The translations under genes were made by a program, and so were the position numbers. Of a stretch of DNA of 54,023 nt, positions 43,214 to 51,480 are shown one piece after another. The stretch comes from an uncultured Caryophanales bacterium (GTDB lineage Bacteria; Bacillota_I; Bacilli_A; RF39; UBA660), in NCBI GenBank assembly GCA_946539445.1, contig CAMNHK010000006.1:1-54023 (forward strand). The letters are read 5' to 3'. The notes under the pieces are model-generated. The model was not told the origin of the DNA. It saw only the letters and a list, made by a program, of their open reading frames with translations, and did not search any database. Every line of letters begins with the position of its first letter. Position 1 is the stretch's first letter.

Positions 43214-44135
43214 TTACTTTTTTACTCCTTTTCACTAAATAATTTTGAACGATTGTAAATAAATTAGATGTTACCCAATATATTCCTAATCCAGTTGGCA
43301 TAAAGATTGCTGTTACAATTATCATTCCAGACATCATCATTGGCATCATTTTCATATTTGGATCATCCATGTTACCTGCTGCATTCATTTTAAATGAGAA
43401 GAATGTAGTTGCTGCAATCAATATCATTAATATTAAATAGGCGTAAAATACAGAAGTTGTAATTCCTACCGCTGGAGTTGTTCCTAATTGCAATCCTAAA
43501 AATCTATCTTCAAAGATTACAGGCGTTCTTTGTACTGCCTCAAAGAAAGCTATAAAAATTGGTAATTGTAAGAAGGCAAATAAGCATCCTCCCATAGGAT
43601 TAATATTATATTTTTTATAAACAGCCATTAATTCTTGATTTTGTTTTACCATTGATTCTTGATCTTGTTTATTTGCATATTTTTTTTGAATTTTATTAAT
43701 TTCAGGTTGTGCTTTTTTCATTAATTCCGATTGCATAGCTGTCTTCTTTGTTACTGGAAATGCTATTAATCGGATAATTAAACTGATTATAATAACCGAT
43801 AAACCATAATTCTTAACTAATTTTCCAAGTGATAGTAAGAAATAGGCTAGGGGTTTTACAAAAAAACTATTCCATAAACCTTCATATTTACCAGAATTAA
43901 TCTTAAAATCTTTACATTCTGGTAGTTTATCTAGTTTAACATTGTATTTTTCATAAATAGCTGTTGTATCTTTATTAGTTGGTTTACATAATATATTAGC
44001 AGTTAATGTTTGTCCTGTTTTTTCGTTCTTTACTGCTTTATTATTGCTATCTGTTAAAGTTTTTGTACAACCCGTTGTGATTAATAATAAGAACAGTATA
44101 ACTATTATTTTTATTTTGTTATTCTTTTTTTTCAT
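43200..44135 (-). CDS. yidC: Membrane protein insertase YidC/SpoIIIJ
   Basis: Inserts membrane proteins alone or with SecYEG; in spore-formers the SpoIIIJ paralogue is needed for sigma-G activation. The 311 residues start with a lipoprotein signal peptide ending in lipobox LITTGC. The 60K domain follows, with membrane helices including LSVIIISLIIRLIAFPVTKK (conserved Arg) and a Met-rich loop NMDDPNMKMMPMMMSGM. The extracellular N-terminal segment (about 25-85) is longer than usual and has two further Cys. It lies after rnpA and before jag, the conserved order. Confidence 0.97.
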   Translation of the reverse strand: MKKKNNKIKIIVILFLLLITTGCTKTLTDSNNKAVKNEKTGQTLTANILCKPTNKDTTAIYEKYNVKLDKLPECKDFKINSGKYEGLWNSFFVKPLAYFLLSLGKLVKNYGLSVIIISLIIRLIAFPVTKKTAMQSELMKKAQPEINKIQKKYANKQDQESMVKQNQELMAVYKKYNINPMGGCLFAFLQLPIFIAFFEAVQRTPVIFEDRFLGLQLGTTPAVGITTSVFYAYLILMILIAATTFFSFKMNAAGNMDDPNMKMMPMMMSGMIIVTAIFMPTGLGIYWVTSNLFTIVQNYLVKRSKKVNGKA

Positions 44136-44153
44136 TCACTTATTCCTTTCTTA

Positions 44154-44474
44154 TTATTTGTTCATCAAAGCAAAAAATTCCTTTTCAAGTATTTCAAATG
44201 GTTGTTCAATTGCTTCTTTTCTTAATATTATAATATAATCTTTATTATTTATATATAGTTTTTTGTAATTATCTATTATAGAGCGTATTTTTCTTTTATA
44301 TGTATTACGAAATACAGCGTTTCCTAGTTTCTTACTGACAGATATTCCATATCTATCATAAGGTAAATTATTAGCTTTTGAGTGTATTACATAAAAATGA
44401 TTTTTTTTGCATGTTCCATTTTTTATAATATTTTCAAAATCTCGTGTAGTTTTAACTATATATAATTTTCTCAT
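44154..44474 (-). CDS. rnpA: Ribonuclease P protein component
   Basis: Protein subunit of RNase P, which removes 5' leaders from pre-tRNA. The 106 residues show DRYGISVSKKLGNAVFRNTYKRKIRS, the RNR-type basic helix. AAAGGAATG precedes the ATG. It is between rpmH and yidC, the universal origin-region position. The RNA subunit (rnpB) is not in the window. Confidence 0.96.
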   Translation of the reverse strand: MRKLYIVKTTRDFENIIKNGTCKKNHFYVIHSKANNLPYDRYGISVSKKLGNAVFRNTYKRKIRSIIDNYKKLYINNKDYIIILRKEAIEQPFEILEKEFFALMNK

Positions 44475-44498
44475 AATATCATTCCTTTAGAGTAAAAA

Positions 44499-44519
44499 AC
44501 CACTGTTTAGCAGCGGATT
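44499..44519 (-). terminator. Weak terminator between rpmH and rnpA
   Basis: An imperfect stem (AATCCGCTG against CAGTGGTT, with one G-U pair and a bulge) followed by a T run on the minus strand. It may trim rpmH transcription ahead of rnpA, giving more L34 than RnpA mRNA. Confidence 0.6.
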
Positions 44520-44521
44520 TT

Positions 44522-44644
44522 TTATTTACAAAGACTTTTACGTCCTTTACGACGACGACGATTTAAAATATTTGTTTTTTTACGTGCGAAAAAACCTAAT
44601 CTTTTTGTTTTCTTGTGATTATTTGGTTGATACGTTCTTTTCAT
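44522..44644 (-). CDS. rpmH: 50S ribosomal protein L34 (short form)
   Basis: L34 is a small Arg/Lys-rich large-subunit protein. I translated 40 residues from the ATG at 44642-44644: MKRTYQPNNHKK at the start, GFFARKK in the middle and RRRRKGRKSLCK at the end. The usual form has about 44 residues with TKNGRKVLARRRAKGRK; here about four residues around NGRK are absent. GGAGGTGG precedes the ATG. It has a strong promoter facing away from dnaA. Confidence 0.93.
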   Translation of the reverse strand: MKRTYQPNNHKKTKRLGFFARKKTNILNRRRRKGRKSLCK

Positions 44645-45047
44645 TGTTCCACCTCCAGACATAAATCTACATTATTATAATAATAAGATTGTTGATTTGT
44701 CAATGAAAAAGTGAAATCTAATCTTCTTTTTGGTGATTATTCACATTATCCACATACTTGTGGATAAAGAATAGGGTAGGTGTGAAAAAAAATTTGTGGA
44801 AAATGTGGAAAACTCTCTTTTATCATTATTTTATATATATTTAAGTTGTTGAAAAAATTGTTGAAAATTGGTGGAAAACTTTTTTTTATGAAAAATTGTT
44901 TCTTTTTTTCACAGTTTTTTGTAGAATATTCTTAGAGAAAATAGCCTTTTTATATGAAAAAAAATTTCTTAAAATTAGGGGTTTATTTTTTGAATTTTTT
45001 CATTTAGAATAGGGTGTATGTTTTTAATCTTGTGGGGAGATGGTGGA
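44645..45047. other. oriC: Replication origin oriC
   Basis: The 400-base AT-rich gap between divergent rpmH and dnaA. It holds two perfect DnaA boxes, TTATCCACA (44746-44754) and its inverse TGTGGATAA (44759-44767), then TGTGGAAAA at 44795-44803 and 44804-44812, and weaker TGTTGAAAA at 44847-44855 and 44859-44867 and GGTGGAAAA at 44870-44878. All but the first share one orientation. The following stretch (44880-45030) is nearly pure A/T and is a likely unwinding element. Gene orientation reverses here, as expected for oriC. Confidence 0.93.
44674..44703 (-). promoter_or_regulatory. Promoter of rpmH operon
   Basis: -35 TTGACA (44698-44703), 18-bp spacer, -10 TATAAT (44674-44679), both perfect. 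Confidence 0.85.
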
Positions 45048-46436
45048 ATGAATGAAGAAGTCCTTTGGACAAAGTTTTTAGACCAAATTAAAGACGAATT
45101 ATCCTCTATCTCTTATAATACTTGGTTTTCCGAAACAAAACTTTATAAGATAAAAGATGGCAAGGCTTATATTATTGTTCCTATGCCTATTTATAAAAAC
45201 CATTTAGCGGATAATTATTCAAATCTTATTATTTCTAAACTATATGAAATTAGTGGAATTAATTATGAATTACGTTTTTTATTAGCAGAAGATATTGAAG
45301 AAGAAAAAGAGAAAGAAAAGGAAATTGAAGAAAAAAATATTCTTAATTCTAGAGAAGAAAAAAACTATTCAGAAGTGATTCATAATAATCTAATATCTCA
45401 TTATACCTTTGATAATTTTATTGTTGGAAATAGTAATAAATTTGCTCATGCAGCCGCATTAAGTGTTGCTGAAAATCCAGGTAATATGTATAATCCGTTA
45501 TTTTTGTATGGTAATAGTGGATTAGGAAAAACCCATTTAATGCATGCAATTGGTAATTATATTATAAGTAATTCCAATAAAAGAGTATTATATGTAACTA
45601 GTGAACAGTTTAAAGATGATTTTGTTAAAGTTAATCGAAAAGATGAAAATGGTACTAACTTTAACTATGTTGATTTTTTTAAAGATAAATATAGAAATAT
45701 AGATGTTTTATTAATAGATGATATTCAGTTTTTAGGGGGTGCCTCTAAATCACAGGAAGAATTCTTTCATACATTTAATAATCTATATAATGATAGTAAA
45801 CAGATTATTATTTCATCTGATCGGTCTCCGAATGATTTAAAACTATTAGAAGAGCGCCTACGAACACGTTTTAATTGGGGATTACAGGTTAATATTTATC
45901 CACCTGATTTTGCATTAAAAAAGGAAATTTTAAAAAAGAAGATTGTTGGTGGTAATTTAGAGCAAGATATTCCTGATGAAGTAATTGAATATATTGCTAA
46001 TAATATTGGACCGGATGTAAGACAGTTAGAAGGCTCTGTAACAAGGCTTCTTGCTTATTCCGCCATTTGGGGTGGAAAAGAGATTACTTTAGATTTGGCA
46101 ATAGAAGCTTTAAAAGATTCTGTCAGTAAGGGAATGGGTGAAAAAAATGATATTCATCGTATTCAAAGAATTGTTTCAGAATACTTTCAAATATCTGTGG
46201 AAGATATACGTAGTAAAAAAAGAAGTGCTAATATATCACAACCAAGACAAATTGCTATGTATCTGTGTCGGAGTATGACGACAGAGTCTTTTCCTAAAAT
46301 TGGAATCGAATTTGGCGGAAAAGATCATTCTACAGTTATGCATTCCGTTGAAAAAATTGAAAATGAAATAAAAGAAAATAAAGATTTAGCTAATATCATC
46401 GAAAAATTAAAGAAAGATATAGGGGTTGTTCAATAA
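45048..46436 (+). CDS. dnaA: Chromosomal replication initiator DnaA
   Basis: Binds DnaA boxes at oriC and melts the origin. The start at 45048 (MNEEVLWTKFLDQIKDE) has GGGGAGA upstream; an in-frame ATG at 45018 is less likely. That gives 462 residues. Domain I is about 1-75 and a charged linker (EEEKEKEKEIEEK) about 85-115. AAA+ domain III carries Walker A YGNSGLGKTH, where GG is more usual than GN, and LLIDDIQFL. DNA-binding domain IV contains GGKDHSTVMHSVEKIE. It lies directly after oriC. Confidence 0.98.
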   Translation: MNEEVLWTKFLDQIKDELSSISYNTWFSETKLYKIKDGKAYIIVPMPIYKNHLADNYSNLIISKLYEISGINYELRFLLAEDIEEEKEKEKEIEEKNILNSREEKNYSEVIHNNLISHYTFDNFIVGNSNKFAHAAALSVAENPGNMYNPLFLYGNSGLGKTHLMHAIGNYIISNSNKRVLYVTSEQFKDDFVKVNRKDENGTNFNYVDFFKDKYRNIDVLLIDDIQFLGGASKSQEEFFHTFNNLYNDSKQIIISSDRSPNDLKLLEERLRTRFNWGLQVNIYPPDFALKKEILKKKIVGGNLEQDIPDEVIEYIANNIGPDVRQLEGSVTRLLAYSAIWGGKEITLDLAIEALKDSVSKGMGEKNDIHRIQRIVSEYFQISVEDIRSKKRSANISQPRQIAMYLCRSMTTESFPKIGIEFGGKDHSTVMHSVEKIENEIKENKDLANIIEKLKKDIGVVQ

Positions 46437-46565
46437 TTCGACAAAAAAGTGATTTTTTCCACAAGAAATTGTTAGTTAAATCTTTGAAATATAAAGGAAT
46501 AATAGTTTTATAAACTTTTTCCACATTTATAATAGGAATAATTTATAAGAAAGAAGGAATAAATA
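46437..46565. promoter_or_regulatory. dnaA-dnaN intergenic region with DnaA-box-like sites and dnaN promoter
   Basis: Two TTTTCCACA sites (46455-46463 and 46517-46525) match the DnaA box with one mismatch. The second lies in the spacer of a likely dnaN promoter with -10 TATAAT (46528-46533), so DnaA could repress dnaN. In Bacillus the comparable gap is part of the origin. Confidence 0.6.
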
Positions 46566-47693
46566 ATGAAATTTACGATTAAAAGAGAAATATTACTTGA
46601 TGCTTTAACAAAAGTTGCTAAGGCTATTTCAACAAAAAACTTAATTCCCGTTTTAGCAGGAATTAAATTTGAATTAAAAAAGAAAAAATTAACATTAACA
46701 GCTAGTGATAATGATATTACTATTCAAACATGTATTGAATCAACCAAAGAGGAAGATTTTAAAATTGAAAATGAAGGTAGTATTGTTATTCAAGGAAAAT
46801 ATATTTTAGATATTGTTCGTAAGTTACCAGATGAATATATTAATATTGAAGTAATAGATGAATTAAAAATTCTTATTTATACGGATAAGAGTGAATTTAA
46901 TTTAAATGGTATTAGCGAAAGTGAATATCCTAATATTGGATTAGAAGAAAGTAAAAAGAAAGTAGATATTTTAGCTGGTACTCTTAAAAATATCGTTAAT
47001 CAAACAGCTTTTGCTTCTTCTAATGAAGAAAGTAAACCTGTTTTGACTGGAATTAACTTTAATATTGCTGGTAATATTTTAGAATGTAATTCTACTGATT
47101 CTTATCGTTTAGCTAGAAAAGTTGTGACTTTATCTAAGGAAAGTGAAGAAAATTATAATATTGTTATTCCAAGTCATAATTTGGTTGAATTTATGAAGAT
47201 ACTTGGTGATGATGAGGAAATGGTAGAACTTCATATATTTAACAATAAGATTTTATTTAAAACGGGAAGTTTAAAATTTGAATCTCGTCTTATTAATGGT
47301 ACTTATCCAAATACTTCTAATTTATTACCAGAAGATTCTTTATTAGTAATTCATACAAATTTAAATGATTTCTATAGTGTAATTGATCGTGTTAGTATTT
47401 TAACAAGTGATAAAGAAAAAAATATAGTAACTCTTGAGACTAATGGAAATTCTCTTATTTTAAAGAGTAGTTCTGTAGAAGTAGGTAGGGTAGAAGAAAA
47501 AATGACTATTTCTAAGAATAATGAGGAAGATATTAAAATATCATTCAGTGCTAAATATATGATGGAAGCTCTAAAGAGTTTTTCAACAGAAAATGTGGAT
47601 TTACATTTTGTTGGAGAAATAAAGCCTATTCTTATTAAGTCTGAAGAAGATGAGACTTTAACGCAATTGGTTTTGCCAATTCGTACTTATTAA
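46566..47693 (+). CDS. dnaN: DNA polymerase III beta sliding clamp
   Basis: Ring-shaped processivity clamp of the replicase. The 375 residues form three repeated clamp domains: MKFTIKREILLDALTKVAKAIS, then GINFNIAGNILECNSTDSYRLAR in the second and the C-terminal LPIRTY end in the third. Length is normal. AGAAGGAAT precedes the ATG. A good terminator follows, so dnaN ends its transcript before comK. Confidence 0.98.
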   Translation: MKFTIKREILLDALTKVAKAISTKNLIPVLAGIKFELKKKKLTLTASDNDITIQTCIESTKEEDFKIENEGSIVIQGKYILDIVRKLPDEYINIEVIDELKILIYTDKSEFNLNGISESEYPNIGLEESKKKVDILAGTLKNIVNQTAFASSNEESKPVLTGINFNIAGNILECNSTDSYRLARKVVTLSKESEENYNIVIPSHNLVEFMKILGDDEEMVELHIFNNKILFKTGSLKFESRLINGTYPNTSNLLPEDSLLVIHTNLNDFYSVIDRVSILTSDKEKNIVTLETNGNSLILKSSSVEVGRVEEKMTISKNNEEDIKISFSAKYMMEALKSFSTENVDLHFVGEIKPILIKSEEDETLTQLVLPIRTY

Positions 47694-47719
47694 AAAAAGA
47701 GGATTTTTCCTCTTTTTTT
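47692..47719 (+). terminator. Terminator of dnaN
   Basis: AAAAAGAGGA/TCCTCTTTTT stem directly after the stop codon, with seven T following. Confidence 0.85.
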
Positions 47720-47826
47720 GTGGATTTTTCTATTTTTTTCATATTATATAAATGAATCATAAAAATATTTATTGTTATCAACAAAAAATGACAAAAATAG
47801 ACAGATTTATTTGATATAAGTTTATC

Positions 47827-47854
47827 AGAAGCAAAAAATGCTTCTAGGGGGGAA
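47827..47854 (+). promoter_or_regulatory. Hairpin adjoining the comK ribosome site
   Basis: 7-bp perfect stem AGAAGCA/TGCTTCT with a 5-base A loop (47827-47845) ends one base before the AGGGGGGAA ribosome site (47846-47854). It may tune translation or mRNA stability. It lacks a T run and so is not a terminator. Confidence 0.5.
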
Positions 47855-47859
47855 TATAT

Positions 47860-48306
47860 ATGAATTATGAAGTAAGTAGGGGTACACTAGCAATTGTACC
47901 AAATGATAGTAATACTAGTTTAGTATTAGAAGATGAAGAAAGTTATGTTATACCAAAAACTCCATTTCAAATAATGGAAAACAGTTGTCGTTATTTTGGG
48001 AGTACTTATGAAGGAAGAAAAAATGGGGCAAGAGATATTTTAGGGGCCGAGTATAAAGTACCTATTGTTGTAGAAGATAGTAATAATTTAATTGTTTTTC
48101 CAACAACTTCGCCTTTAGCTGAAGATTGTGTTTGGATTTCTTTAAAAAGAGTGAAAAAAATAGAAAAAATCGATTATAATAATACTAAAATTATTTTTGA
48201 TAATAATAAAGAATTATTATTAGATTGTTCTTATAGAACTGTGGAAAATCAACTATCCAGAGCTTCTAGATTAGATTTAATCCTTCGAAATCATAAAAAT
48301 AGTTAA
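47860..48306 (+). CDS. comK: ComK-family competence transcription factor, C-terminally short
   Basis: ComK is the master activator of competence genes in Bacillus, binding AT-rich K-boxes. The 148 residues match its core closely: YEVSRGTLAIVP, then IMENSCRYFGSTYEGRKNGA, VPIVVEDSNNLIVFPTTSP and the CVWISLKRVKKI and NQLSRASRL segments. Bacillus ComK has 192 residues, with about 11 extra at the N-terminus and about 35 at the C-terminus, including the FMLYPK motif bound by the MecA adaptor. That tail is missing here. The gene lies between dnaN and recF, where yaaA normally sits. It has its own region between terminators. No com genes are nearby. Confidence 0.9.
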   Translation: MNYEVSRGTLAIVPNDSNTSLVLEDEESYVIPKTPFQIMENSCRYFGSTYEGRKNGARDILGAEYKVPIVVEDSNNLIVFPTTSPLAEDCVWISLKRVKKIEKIDYNNTKIIFDNNKELLLDCSYRTVENQLSRASRLDLILRNHKNS

Positions 48307-48321
48307 TTTTAACTATTTTTT
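48296..48321 (+). terminator. Terminator of comK
   Basis: AAAATAGTTAA/TTAACTATTTT stem overlapping the stop codon, followed by seven T on the plus strand. Confidence 0.8.
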
Positions 48322-48342
48322 TGTGCTTTTAAAGGCCATATA

Positions 48343-48351
48343 TGCTATAAT
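48343..48351 (+). promoter_or_regulatory. Extended -10 promoter of recF-gyrB-gyrA
   Basis: TGCTATAAT on the plus strand, about 70 bases before recF; the -35 match (TTGTGC at 19 bp) is weak. Confidence 0.6.
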
Positions 48352-48396
48352 AAGTATGTATGTATAGGAATACTGAGTTAGGGGATAGGTGATTAA

Positions 48397-48423
48397 ATGG
48401 GTCTTTTAAATGCGTTTAAATGA
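48397..48423 (+). CDS. 8-codon open frame overlapping the recF start
   Basis: ATG at 48397 opens MGLLNAFK and stops at TGA 48421-48423, overlapping the recF ATG (48420) as ATGA. GGGGATAGGTGAT lies just upstream and is the only good ribosome site here; recF has none of its own. The arrangement suggests that ribosomes load on this frame and reinitiate at recF. It is not a remnant of yaaA that I can see. Confidence 0.5.
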   Translation: MGLLNAFK

Positions 48424-49532
48424 AAATTAGTAAAATTAATTTAGTTCATTTTAGAAATTATTCTAATCAAACTATCTCTTTTGGAGATGGAATGAATATT
48501 TTTGTCGGAAACAATGCTCAAGGTAAGACTAATATTTTGGAGGGAATTACTTTTTTAGCACTTACTAAATCTCATCGTATTGGGGTAAGTCCCAATATTA
48601 TAATGTTTGGTAAAGACAAAAGTAAAATTTCAGGAGTTGTAAAAAAAGACAAAATTATTTCTAAATTGGAGATTGAAATAGGGGAAGATTATAAGAAATT
48701 AAGAGTTAATAAAACAGAAATAAAAAAAGTAGCTGACTATATTTCTTATTTAAATATCATTATTTTTACTCCTGATGATTTAGAAATAGTTAAAGGATCC
48801 CCTAATGTTCGTAGGAATCTTTTAAATATTCAGTTATCTCAGATTTCAAAGGATTATCTTAAATATTATAATGAGTATAATAAATTGTTAAAAACTCGTA
48901 ATGAATATTTGAAAATACTATTTAATAACAATATAGCAGATAAAACATACTTAGATATTTTAACTGATAAATTAATTGAAAAAGCAGTTTTTATTTATCA
49001 AAAAAGGAAAGAGTATATTGATTCTGTTAATGTGAATATTAATCATTATTTTTTTGATATATCAGGAGATAATGGAGTTTGGGTAAAATATCTTCCAAAT
49101 GTTGAATTTGAAGATTATGATTCTGAGACAATTCGAAAAAAATTGAAATATACTTTTAAGAAAAATTATATGAAAGAACTTAACTATGGTATGACTATAT
49201 ATGGTCCACACAGAGATGATTTTTATTTTGAATATGATGGTCATGATTTGAAATATTATGGATCTCAAGGACAACAAAAACTAGCTATATTATCTTTTAA
49301 ATTATCAGAAATTCCTATTTTTGATAATTACTGTGGCACTAGTCCCGTTTTGCTTTTAGATGATATATTTAGTGAATTAGATATAAAAAAACGTAATAAA
49401 TTATTGAAAATTATTAATGAAGATAATATTCAAAGTGTTATTACTACTACAGACTTGAAAAATATAACAAAAAAATATTTAGAAAATGCCTGTGTATTTA
49501 ATGTAGTTAACGGTATAGTTGAAAGAAAGTAG
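48420..49532 (+). CDS. recF: DNA replication and repair protein RecF
   Basis: SMC-like ATPase that helps RecO/RecR load RecA at gaps. The 370 residues have Walker [15 protein letters not shown], the ABC signature [11 protein letters not shown] and Walker [13 protein letters not shown]. The ATG lacks its own Shine-Dalgarno and overlaps an 8-codon upstream frame. gyrB starts eight bases after the recF stop, so remB (yaaB) is absent from its usual position. Confidence 0.97.
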   Translation: MKISKINLVHFRNYSNQTISFGDGMNIFVGNNAQGKTNILEGITFLALTKSHRIGVSPNIIMFGKDKSKISGVVKKDKIISKLEIEIGEDYKKLRVNKTEIKKVADYISYLNIIIFTPDDLEIVKGSPNVRRNLLNIQLSQISKDYLKYYNEYNKLLKTRNEYLKILFNNNIADKTYLDILTDKLIEKAVFIYQKRKEYIDSVNVNINHYFFDISGDNGVWVKYLPNVEFEDYDSETIRKKLKYTFKKNYMKELNYGMTIYGPHRDDFYFEYDGHDLKYYGSQGQQKLAILSFKLSEIPIFDNYCGTSPVLLLDDIFSELDIKKRNKLLKIINEDNIQSVITTTDLKNITKKYLENACVFNVVNGIVERK

Positions 49533-49540
49533 GTATTAAA

Positions 49541-51469
49541 ATGAATGAAGAAAAAGTAGAAAAAGAATATAATTCATCCTCTATACAAGTATTGGAAGGT
49601 TTGGAAGCAGTTCGTAAACGTCCTGGTATGTATATTGGTACTACAAGTTCTAGAGGGTTGCATCATTTAGTTTGGGAGATTGTTGATAATGCGATTGACG
49701 AGGCATTAGCTGGATATTGTACTCATATCGAGGTAACGATTTGTAAAGATAACAGTATTATTGTTAAAGATGATGGGCGTGGTATTCCAGTTGATATTCA
49801 CCCAAAAACAGGAAAAAGTACTGTTGAAACAGTTTATACTGTATTGCATGCTGGTGGTAAATTTGGTGGTGGAGGATATAAAGTATCTGGTGGACTTCAT
49901 GGTGTTGGAGCTAGTGTTGTTAATGCTTTGTCCGATTGGCTAGAAGTTCGTGTTTATAAGAATGGAAATGTTTACTATCAAAGATTTAGTCATGGTGGTC
50001 ATCCTGATGATGATTTAAAAGTAATTGATACTTGTGATGCTGATCGTACTGGTACTACTGTTCATTTTTTACCAGATGATGAAATTTTTACAGAAACTAC
50101 TGTGTTTGATTATGATATTTTAAAAAATCGTTTAAAGGAATTAGCTTTTTTAAATAAAGGATTACGCATTTCTTTATTTGATGATCGTGAAGCTGATAAG
50201 AAAGATACTTTTTGCTATCAAGGTGGTTTAGTAGAATATGTCGAGATGCTTAATAAAAATAAGGGACCTATTCATGAAACGATAGTAGATGTTGAAGGAA
50301 CTGAAAATGATATAAAAGTAGAAGTGGCTCTTCAATATAATGAAAGTTATAATGAAAGTATTTACTCTTTTGTTAACAATATTACTACACCTGAAGGTGG
50401 TACTCATGAAGATGGCGTTAGACGTGCATTAACAAGAATTTTAAATAAATATGCTACTACTAATAATCTATTAAAGGAAAAAGATGATCCATTAACAGGA
50501 GAAGATGTTCGTGAAGGTGTTACGATGATTATTTCTGTTAAACATCCTAACCCACAATTTGAAGGACAAACTAAGACGAAACTTGGTAATAGCGAAGTTC
50601 GTGGTATTGCTGATAAGATATTTTCTGAAGCTTTTGAAAGGTTCTTATTAGAAAATCCAGATCAAGCTAGAATTATTGTTGATAAAGCTATGACTGCTTC
50701 TAGAGCTAGAGTTGCTGCTAAAAAAGCACGTGAATTAACTCGACGCAAAGGAGATTTAGATGTTACTAATTTTTATGGAAAACTATCTGATTGTAAGAGT
50801 AAGGATGCCACAGTTTCTGAAATATTCTTAGTCGAGGGAGATTCTGCAGGTGGTTCTGCCATTAAAGGTAGAGATTCTATGACACAGGCAATTTTGCCTT
50901 TACGTGGAAAAATTTTAAATGTTGAAAAAGCTCGTTTAGATCGTGCTTTAGGAAATGAGGAAATACGTACTATTATCACTGCTTTTGGTACAGGTATTGG
51001 AGAGGAATTTGACTTATCTAAATTACGTTATCATAAGATTATTATTATGACAGATGCTGATGTTGATGGAAGTCATATTCGTGTTTTATTATTAACTTTG
51101 TTTTATCGTTTCTTCCGTCCTATTGTTGAGGCAGGACATGTTTATGCGGCTCAACCTCCTTTGTTTTGTATTAAACATGGAAAAGTAATTAAGTATGTTT
51201 TAAATGAAGATGAAAGAGATGAATATTTGGCTAGTTTATCTCCTAATACAAAATATGAGATTACACGTATGAAAGGTTTAGGAGAGATGGATGCTGAAGA
51301 ATTAAATGCAACAACAATGGATATTAAATCGCGTGTATTGCGTCAAATAACTGTAGATGATGCAATTGCGGCTGATGAAGTATTCTCTAAATTAATGGGT
51401 GAGGAAGTTGATCCTCGTCGTGAATTTATTGAAACGAATGCAACTTATGTTTCAAATTTGGATATTTAG
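49541..51469 (+). CDS. gyrB: DNA gyrase subunit B
   Basis: ATPase subunit of gyrase, which introduces negative supercoils. The 642 residues contain the GHKL ATPase domain ([37 protein letters not shown]), the transducer, and the Toprim domain with EGDSAGGSA and [10 protein letters not shown]. The C-terminal tail is the usual short form. It precedes gyrA with 11 bases between. Confidence 0.98.
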   Translation: MNEEKVEKEYNSSSIQVLEGLEAVRKRPGMYIGTTSSRGLHHLVWEIVDNAIDEALAGYCTHIEVTICKDNSIIVKDDGRGIPVDIHPKTGKSTVETVYTVLHAGGKFGGGGYKVSGGLHGVGASVVNALSDWLEVRVYKNGNVYYQRFSHGGHPDDDLKVIDTCDADRTGTTVHFLPDDEIFTETTVFDYDILKNRLKELAFLNKGLRISLFDDREADKKDTFCYQGGLVEYVEMLNKNKGPIHETIVDVEGTENDIKVEVALQYNESYNESIYSFVNNITTPEGGTHEDGVRRALTRILNKYATTNNLLKEKDDPLTGEDVREGVTMIISVKHPNPQFEGQTKTKLGNSEVRGIADKIFSEAFERFLLENPDQARIIVDKAMTASRARVAAKKARELTRRKGDLDVTNFYGKLSDCKSKDATVSEIFLVEGDSAGGSAIKGRDSMTQAILPLRGKILNVEKARLDRALGNEEIRTIITAFGTGIGEEFDLSKLRYHKIIIMTDADVDGSHIRVLLLTLFYRFFRPIVEAGHVYAAQPPLFCIKHGKVIKYVLNEDERDEYLASLSPNTKYEITRMKGLGEMDAEELNATTMDIKSRVLRQITVDDAIAADEVFSKLMGEEVDPRREFIETNATYVSNLDI

Positions 51470-51480
51470 GAGGGTTTTGA

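Noticed and set aside
48307..48419. Remnant of yaaA (S4-domain gene) between comK and recF
   Set aside because: No frame resembling the S4 domain remains; only an 8-codon frame is present.
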